Source: Arenicola marina
Taxonomy: Eukaryota > Annelida > Polychaeta > Arenicolidae
NCBI GenBank assembly: GCA_964019135.1
Contig: OZ025257.1
Location: 23,854,352 to 23,918,351 of the forward strand
DNA length: 64,000 bases
Direction of reading: 5' to 3'
Part shown: positions 58,406 through 64,000 of the stretch, piece after piece
Position numbering within the stretch: the stretch's first letter is position 1
Layout of the letters: the number at the start of each line of letters is the position of its first letter
Program-made: the position numbers and the translations under genes
The notes under the pieces: model-generated
Databases searched by the model: none
What the model was told of the DNA's origin: nothing
What the model saw: the letters and a program-made list of their open reading frames with translations, nothing else

Positions 58406-58835
58406 CTGCAGCGACATACACACATCAATCCAGATCGTTGGACTCTCTGATTGGTAGGTCACACACAGTCAAGCCCCACCAGCTCCGATCCGCGAAACAT
58501 TCAAACTACATATTAAAGGGTCTGGAAGGAGGGGTCCAGTGTCCAGTGTCGATTTTTCACGACGTTCAATGTCGTTGTTTCAATGTCGATGTCGCTTTTT
58601 TCAGATTCTCAGTGTCGGCATTTGGGGGTCAGTGTCTATTTCTCATATATGCCTGTGTCGCGTGTCGCCAGTTACCCCTTCCAGACCCCTATATTACGTT
58701 GGTCGGTTGGTTTAAGTATAGAAGCTTTTACCTCCACAGCTGACTGTTGTCACTTGCTGGATTCCAGAATGACATTTACTACTCCTACGTATATCTGAAG
58801 CGTTTATGAAGGAAACCATTGCCATAGTAACGTAC
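58406..58835 (-). other. DDX1 intron between exons B and C (430 bp)
   Basis: GT-AG intron, donor GTACGT at 58835, phase 0. It contains loosely repeated agtgtc and caatgtcg motifs at 58530-58660 and nothing else recognisable. Confidence 0.88.
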
Positions 58836-58910
58836 CACGTGATGCACCGTTTCCGGGACGCTGTCCTGTCCCTTCAGATCAATCCAGATTGGAAAATGCA
58901 TGAGCTTCTC
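58836..58910 (-). CDS. DDX1: DDX1 exon B
   Basis: 75-nt exon, acceptor tctgtttcag before 58910, donor GTACGT at 58835. It reads exactly 25 codons: [20 protein letters not shown] then TVHHV. Vertebrate DDX1 has [20 protein letters not shown] then TVHHVV, so nearly every residue is conserved or similar. It belongs to the end of the first RecA-like domain after motif III. Frame and phase match exon A (KKMA) and exon C (VLKVDP). Confidence 0.97.
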
Positions 58911-58984
58911 CTGAAACAGACACGTGGAGAACGGAATGTGATGATGCAACTAGATATCCACAAAAATAGCTTGAAAGCGAGCAC

Positions 58985-61330
58985 CGAGCGAGGGACAAGA
59001 GAGAGAACCATCGAGCATTGAGAACAAGAGAACCATCGAGCATTGAGAACAAGAGAGAGAACCATCGAGCATTGAGAACAAGAGAGAGAACCATCGAGCA
59101 TTGAAAACAAGAGAGAGAACCATCGAGCATGGGAACAAGAGAGAACAATCGAGCATTGAGAACGAAAGAGAACCATCGAGCATTGAGAACGAAAGAGAAC
59201 CATCGAGCATTGAGAACAAGAGACAGAACCATCGAGCATTGAGAACAAGAGAGAACCATCGAGCATTGAGAACGAAAGAGAACCATCGAGCATTGAGAAC
59301 AAGAGACGGAACCATCGAGCATTGAGAACAAGAGACAGAACCATCGAGCATTGAGAACAAGAGAGAACCATCGAGCATTGAGAACAAGAGAGAGAACCAT
59401 CGAGCATTGAGAACAAGAGACAGAACCATCGAGCATTGAGAACAAGAGACAGAACCATCGAGCATTGAGAACAAGAGAGAGAACCATCGAGCATTGAGAA
59501 CGAGAGAGAACCATCGAGCATTGAGAACAAGAGAGAGAACCATCGAGCATTGAGAACAAGAGAGAGAACCATCGAGCATTGAGAACGAGAGAGAACCATC
59601 GAGCATTGAGAACAAGAGAGAGAACCATCGAGCACTGAGAAAAAGAGAGAGAACCATCGAGCATTGAGAACAAGAGAGAGAACCATCGCGCATTGAGAAC
59701 AAGAGAGAGAACCATCGAGCACTGAGAATAAGAGAGAGAACCATCGAGCATTGAGAATAAGAGAGAGAACTATCGAGCACTGAGAAAAAGAGAGAGAACC
59801 ATCGAGCATTGAGAACAAGAGAGAGAACCATCGAGCATTGAGAACAAAAGAGAGAACCATCGAGCATTGAGAACAAGAGAGAGAACCATCGATCATTGAG
59901 AACAAGAGAGAGAACCATCGAGCATTGAGAACAAGAGACAGAACCATCGAGCATTGAGAACAAGAGAGAGAACCATCGAGCATTGAGAACAAGAGAGAGA
60001 ACCATCGAGCATTGAGAACGAGAGAGAACCATCGAGCATTGAGAACAAGAGAGAGAACCATCGAGCATTGAGAACGAGAGAGAACCATCGAGCATTGAGA
60101 ACAAGAGAGAGAACCATCGAGCACTGAGAAAAAGAGAGAGAACCATCGAGCATTGAGAACAAGAGAGAGAACCATCGAGCATTGAGAACAAGAGAGAGAA
60201 CCATCGAGCATTGAGAACAAGAGAGAGAACCATCGAGCATTGAGAACAAGAGACAGAACCATCGAGCATTGAGAACAAGAGAGAGAACCATCGAGCATTG
60301 AGAACAAGAGAGAGAACCATCGAGCATTGAGAACAAGAGAGAACCATCGAGCATTGAGAACAAGAGAGAACCATCGAGCACTGAGAATAAGAGAGAGAAC
60401 CATCGAGCATTGAGAACAAGAGAGAGAACCATCGAGCACTGAGAATAAGAGAGAGAACCATCGAGCATTGAGAACAAGAGAGAGAACCATCGAGCACTGA
60501 GAAAAAGAGAGAGAACCATCGAGCACTGAGAAAGAGAGAGAACAAGAGAGAACCATCGAGCATTGAAAACGAGAGAGAACCATCGAGCATTGAGAACAAG
60601 AGAGAGAACCATCGAGCACTGAGAAAAAGAGAGAGAACCATCGAGCATTGAGAACAAGAGAGAGAACCATCGAGCATTGAGAACAAGAGAGAGAACCATC
60701 GAGCACTGAAAAAAGAAGAGAGAACCATCGAGCATTGAGAACAAGAGAGAACCATCGGGCACTGAGAACAAGAGAGAGAACCATCGAGCACTGAGAATAA
60801 GAGAGAGAACCATCGAGCATTGAGAACAAGAGAGAACCATCGAGCATTGAGAACGAGAGAGAACCATCGAGCACTGAGAAAAAGAGAGAGAACCATCGAG
60901 CATTGAGAACAAGAGAGAGAACCATCGAGCATTGAGAACAAGAGAGAGAACCATCGAGCACTGAGAATAAGAGAGAGAACCATCGAGCATTGAGAATAAG
61001 AGAGAGAACCATCGAGCATTGAGAACAAGAGAGAGAACCATCGAGCATTGAGAACGAGAGAGAACCATCGAGCATTGAGAACAAGAGAGAGAACCATCGA
61101 GCACTGAGAAAAAGAGAGAGAACCATCGAGCATTGAGAACAAGAGAGAGAACGATCGAGCATTGAAAACAAGAGAGAGAACCATCGAGCACTGAGAAAAA
61201 GAGAGAGAACCATCGAGCATTGAGAACAAGAGAGAAAACCATCGAGCACTGAGAACAAGAGAGAGAACCATCGAGCACTGAGAACAAGAGAGAGAACCAT
61301 CGAGCACTGAGAATAAGAGAGAGAACTATC
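58985..61330. repeat. 25-29-bp minisatellite (GAACCATCGAGCATTGAGAA)
   Basis: About 82 units of gaaccatcgagcattgagaa plus caagagaga, or shorter caagaga or cgagaga. A second unit type has gcactgagaaaaagagaga. It is pyrimidine-rich on the DDX1 sense strand. The unit is stop-free on the minus strand, giving overlapping ORFs of 769-879 codons (SLSCSQCSMVLS-type repeats) that are artefacts and extend out of frame over exon B. Confidence 0.97.
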
Positions 61331-62215
61331 GAGCACTGAGAAAGAGATAGAGAACGTTTGGGCACTGAGAGACCGAGAGGGAGAGAGAACTTTCGAGCAC
61401 AAGGAGAGAAAGAGAACCTTTGGGCCCAGAGAGAGAAGGGGAGACAGAACGTTCGACCACTGCGAGAGCAAACGAGAGAGAACGTTTGAGCACTGAGAAG
61501 TAGAAGAAAACATTCGAGCATTGGGAGAAGGGGGGGGGGGCGGCGAGAGAACTTTCGATCACTGAGAAGTAGAGAACATTCAAGCCCTGAAATACCGAGA
61601 GGGAGAGAGAACTTTCGAGCCCAGGGAGAGAAACGGAGAAAGCATTGGGAGGGGGGGGGGGGAGAACGTTCGAGCATTGGGAGGGGGGGACGTTCGAGCA
61701 TTGGGAGCGGGAGAACGTTCGAGCATTGGAAGGGGGGGGGGGACGTTCGAGCATTGGGAGCGGGGGGGGGGGGGGAGAACGTTCGAGCATTGGAAGGGGG
61801 GGGGGACGTTCGAGCATTGAGAGCGGGGGGGGGGAGAACGTTCGAGCATTGGGAGGGGGGGGACGTTCGAGCATTGGGAGCGGGAGAACGTTCGAGCATT
61901 GGAAGGGGGGGGGACGTTCGAGCATTGGGAGCGGGGGGGGGGGAGAACGTTCGAGCATTGGAAGGGGGGGGGGACGTTCGAGCATTGAGAGCGGGGGGTG
62001 GGGGGGAGAACGTTCGAGCATTGGGAGCGGAGGGGGGGAGAACGTTCGAGCATTGGGAGGGGGGGACGTTCGAGCATTGGGAGGGGGGGGACGTTCGAGC
62101 ACTTAGAAAGAGAGAACGTTCGAGCACTGAGAAAGAGAGAACGTTCGAGCACTGAGAGAGAGAGAACGTTCGAGCACTGAGAAAGAGAGAACGTTCGAGC
62201 ACTGAGAAAGAGAGA
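61331..62215. repeat. Minisatellite with GAACGTTCGAGCAT core and G tracts
   Basis: Degenerate start (61331-61640), then about 17 copies of agaacgttcgagcattgg followed by variable G runs of 5-15 (61640-62100), then five copies of a 25-bp unit gaacgttcgagcactgagaa. The core contains the palindrome GAACGTTC. Confidence 0.93.
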
Positions 62216-62243
62216 TATAGAGAGAGCGTTCGCGGCGCAGTGA

Positions 62244-62495
62244 GGGTTGGTTGTATATTCAGAACGCTTTAATCAATTCTGCACATCTCGCGTCAATGGG
62301 AGAAGGAAAGGAAGAGCGGAGCCATGTCCCCGGGGTTATCCCCTACTCTTTGCGAAGAAGGACGTGGAATCTTTATCCTGCGACCACACAGACATGGCCA
62401 CAGCAGGGCTCGAACCACCGATGACGTTAGGCTCTCAGGTGGCCAGAACACTCAATGCGAGTGCCCTAACCCACTGAGCTATCGAGGCGGCCCCC
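62244..62495 (-). mobile_element. tRNA-derived SINE inside DDX1 intron
   Basis: Near full length, same strand as DDX1. Its head lies only about 38 bp downstream of the exon A donor. A 9-bp deletion occurs next to the B box (accgatgacgttagg). Confidence 0.88.
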
Positions 62496-62533
62496 GCGCC
62501 GCCAGGGAATGTCTGGCCAATGCTACCACTTAC

Positions 62534-62674
62534 CGCCATCTTTTTGACGTCGAAGGAGTGCAGCGTGGCGGAGCACACGACCATCTGGAGCCGCTTGCCG
62601 TCCGGAGTGACGTTCGGGATCTGGCGGTGGATCCGGCTGATGAGGTCTCCGTACCCCGCAGACAACAGGCCGTC
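62534..62674 (-). CDS. DDX1: DDX1 exon A (motif III, SAT)
   Basis: 141-nt exon, 47 codons. Acceptor ctcgccttcag before 62674 and donor GTAAGT at 62533, phase 0 on both sides. It encodes [20 protein letters not shown], then [20 protein letters not shown], then FDVKKMA. Vertebrate DDX1 has [20 protein letters not shown] and [23 protein letters not shown], so the identity is unmistakable. The first Asp is the last residue of the DEAD box (motif II), whose first three residues are on the preceding exon; SAT is motif III, which couples ATP hydrolysis to unwinding. DDX1 acts in RNA processing, including the tRNA ligase complex, as known from vertebrates. Confidence 0.97.
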
Positions 62675-64000
62675 CTGAAGGAAGGCGAGCAGGACCCCGT
62701 CATTACCTAGCGCAGGACGCCATGCCCCCCCCCCCCCCTCTCCGGTCAGAGCAGACCCGCGTCCTAGTATTAAACTCTGGACAGCGATTTTTCTGAAGTA
62801 TGCAATATTTTACATATGCCCGCAAGAACTGTCCTGCTGCATTGTGGGAAGAAAACTAGTTCCTTGTGACCCATGACGTTGGATAGCGCACTCCGTGTGA
62901 CAGAAATTGTGCGCGGCGGTCGACCGCGATGCGGCCCGGGATGTTGAGAGATATTGTACTTACGCACTGAGCCAGGATGTTTGGAGACCTTGTACTGACG
63001 CACTGAGCCTGGATGTTTGGAGACATTGTACTTACGCACTGAGCCAGGATGTTTGGAGACATTGTACTTACGCACTGAGCCAGGATGTTTGGAGACCTTG
63101 TACTGACGCACTGAGCCAGTATGTTTGGAGACATTGTACTTACGCACTGAGCCAGGATGTTTGGAGACATTGTACTTACGCACTGAGCCAGGATGTTTGG
63201 AGACATTATACTTACGCACTGAGCCAGGATGTTTGGAGACATTGTACTTACGCACTGAGCCAGGATGTTTGGAGATATTGTACTTACGCACTGAGCCAGG
63301 ATGTTTGGAGACATTATACTTACGCACTCAGCCAGGATGTTTGGAGACATTGTACTTACGCACTGAGCCAGGATGTTTGGAGACATTATTCTTACGCACT
63401 GAGCCAGGATGTTTGGAGACATTGTACTTACGCACTGAGCCAGGATGTTTGGAGACATTAGACTTACGCACTCAGCCAGGATGTTTGGAGATATTGTACT
63501 TACGCACTGAGCCAGGATGTTTGGATACATTATACTTACACACTGAGCCAGGATGTTTGGAGACATTGTACTTACGCACTGAGCCAGGATGTTTGGAGAC
63601 ATTGTACTTACGCACTGAGCCAGGATGTTTGGAGACATTGTACTTACGCACTGAGCCAGGATGTTTGGAGACATTATACTTACGCACTCAGCCAGGATGT
63701 TTGGAGATATTGTACTTACACACTGAGCCAGGATGTTTGGATACATTATACTTACACACTGAGCCAGGATGTTTGGAGACATTGTACTTACGCACTGAGC
63801 CAGGATGTTTGGAGAGATTGTACTTACGCACTGAGCCAGGATGTTTGGATACATTATACTTACACACTGAGCCAGGATGTTTGGAGACATTATACTTACG
63901 CACTGAGCCAGGATGTTTGGAGATATTGTACTTACGCACTGAGCCAGGATGTTTGGATACATTGTACTTACGCACTGAGCCAGGATGTTTGGAGACATTG
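62675..64000 (-). other. Upstream DDX1 intron, incomplete
   Basis: Begins at the exon A acceptor and continues beyond the window. It contains a C run at 62727-62739, about 180 bp of unique sequence and then the 36-bp array. Confidence 0.8.
62940..64000 (-). repeat. 36-bp minisatellite carrying GTAAGT
   Basis: At least 29 copies, running off the window. On the minus strand the unit is cagtgcGTAAGTacaatgtc, then tccaaacatcctggct. Variants are ggatacat, ggagatat, cttacac and ctcagcc. The 36-bp period keeps several frames open (RKYNVSKHPGSV repeats); not a protein. Confidence 0.97.

Larger units (their letters stand above)
58911..62533 (-). other. DDX1 intron between exons A and B (3.6 kb)
   Basis: GT-AG intron, donor GTAAGT at 62533, acceptor at 58911, phase 0. 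It is filled almost completely by two minisatellites (58985-62215) and one SINE (62244-62495). Confidence 0.9.

Noticed and set aside
58911..59632. AG-exclusion zone upstream of the exon B acceptor
   Set aside because: The sense-strand array from 58976 to 59632 lacks AG, but AG dinucleotides occur between the array and the acceptor, so a distant branch point is not required.
58874..62202. Minus-strand ORFs of 769, 785 and 879 codons with SLSCSQCSMV repeats
   Set aside because: Minisatellite inside a DDX1 intron. Where the longest of them reaches exon B it reads the wrong frame.
62770..63998. Short regular repeats that might suggest a CRISPR-like array (36-bp period)
   Set aside because: Units are directly head-to-tail without unique spacers, and the context is an animal gene; it is a minisatellite.

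Overview
The window is invertebrate animal nuclear DNA: genes split by GT-AG introns, very low coding density, tRNA-derived SINEs, MITE-like elements, LINE remains and an exceptional load of long minisatellites. A deuterostome such as an amphioxus (lancelet) would fit, but that is an inference from style and not proven. A 200-base run of N (16674-16873) is an assembly gap.

The main gene lies on the minus strand and runs through almost the whole window: an orthologue of the RNA helicase DDX1. Five internal exons can be read with exact GT-AG boundaries and matching phases (62674-62534, 58910-58836, 58405-58294, 1581-1435, 102-14). They cover the stretch from just after the DEAD motif, through motif III (SAT), the inter-RecA linker and motif IV, to the HGDRKP segment. 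The 5' part (SPRY domain, motifs Q, I, II) lies beyond the right end and the 3' part beyond the left end. Four exons cluster at the two ends of the window because one intron (58293-1582) is 56.7 kb long.

Inside that giant intron, on the plus strand, sits an intronless gene for a rhodopsin-class (peptide-receptor-like) GPCR of 387 residues (25468-26631) with its own poly(A) signal: a nested gene in antisense orientation. The rest of the intron is mostly tandem arrays (units of 16 to 61 bp, some over 3 kb long) plus SINE, MITE and LINE copies and stretches with no recognisable content. Several arrays are open in two or more frames and give ORFs of 400-1165 codons; I treat these as repeat artefacts.

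The most remarkable structure is at the 5' end of the giant intron. The 59-bp minisatellite at 57405-58290 is built from the DDX1 exon-intron junction itself. Each of its 14 copies repeats the last 10 exon bases and the 5' splice site (GAGACCCCAG|GTAGGT on the minus strand), so the real donor is followed by 14 equally good decoy donors. A second array, of 36-bp units (62940 to the window end), carries GTAAGT in nearly every unit on the same sense strand inside the preceding intron. Together they suggest a class of minisatellite that forms on, and multiplies, splice-donor sequences.
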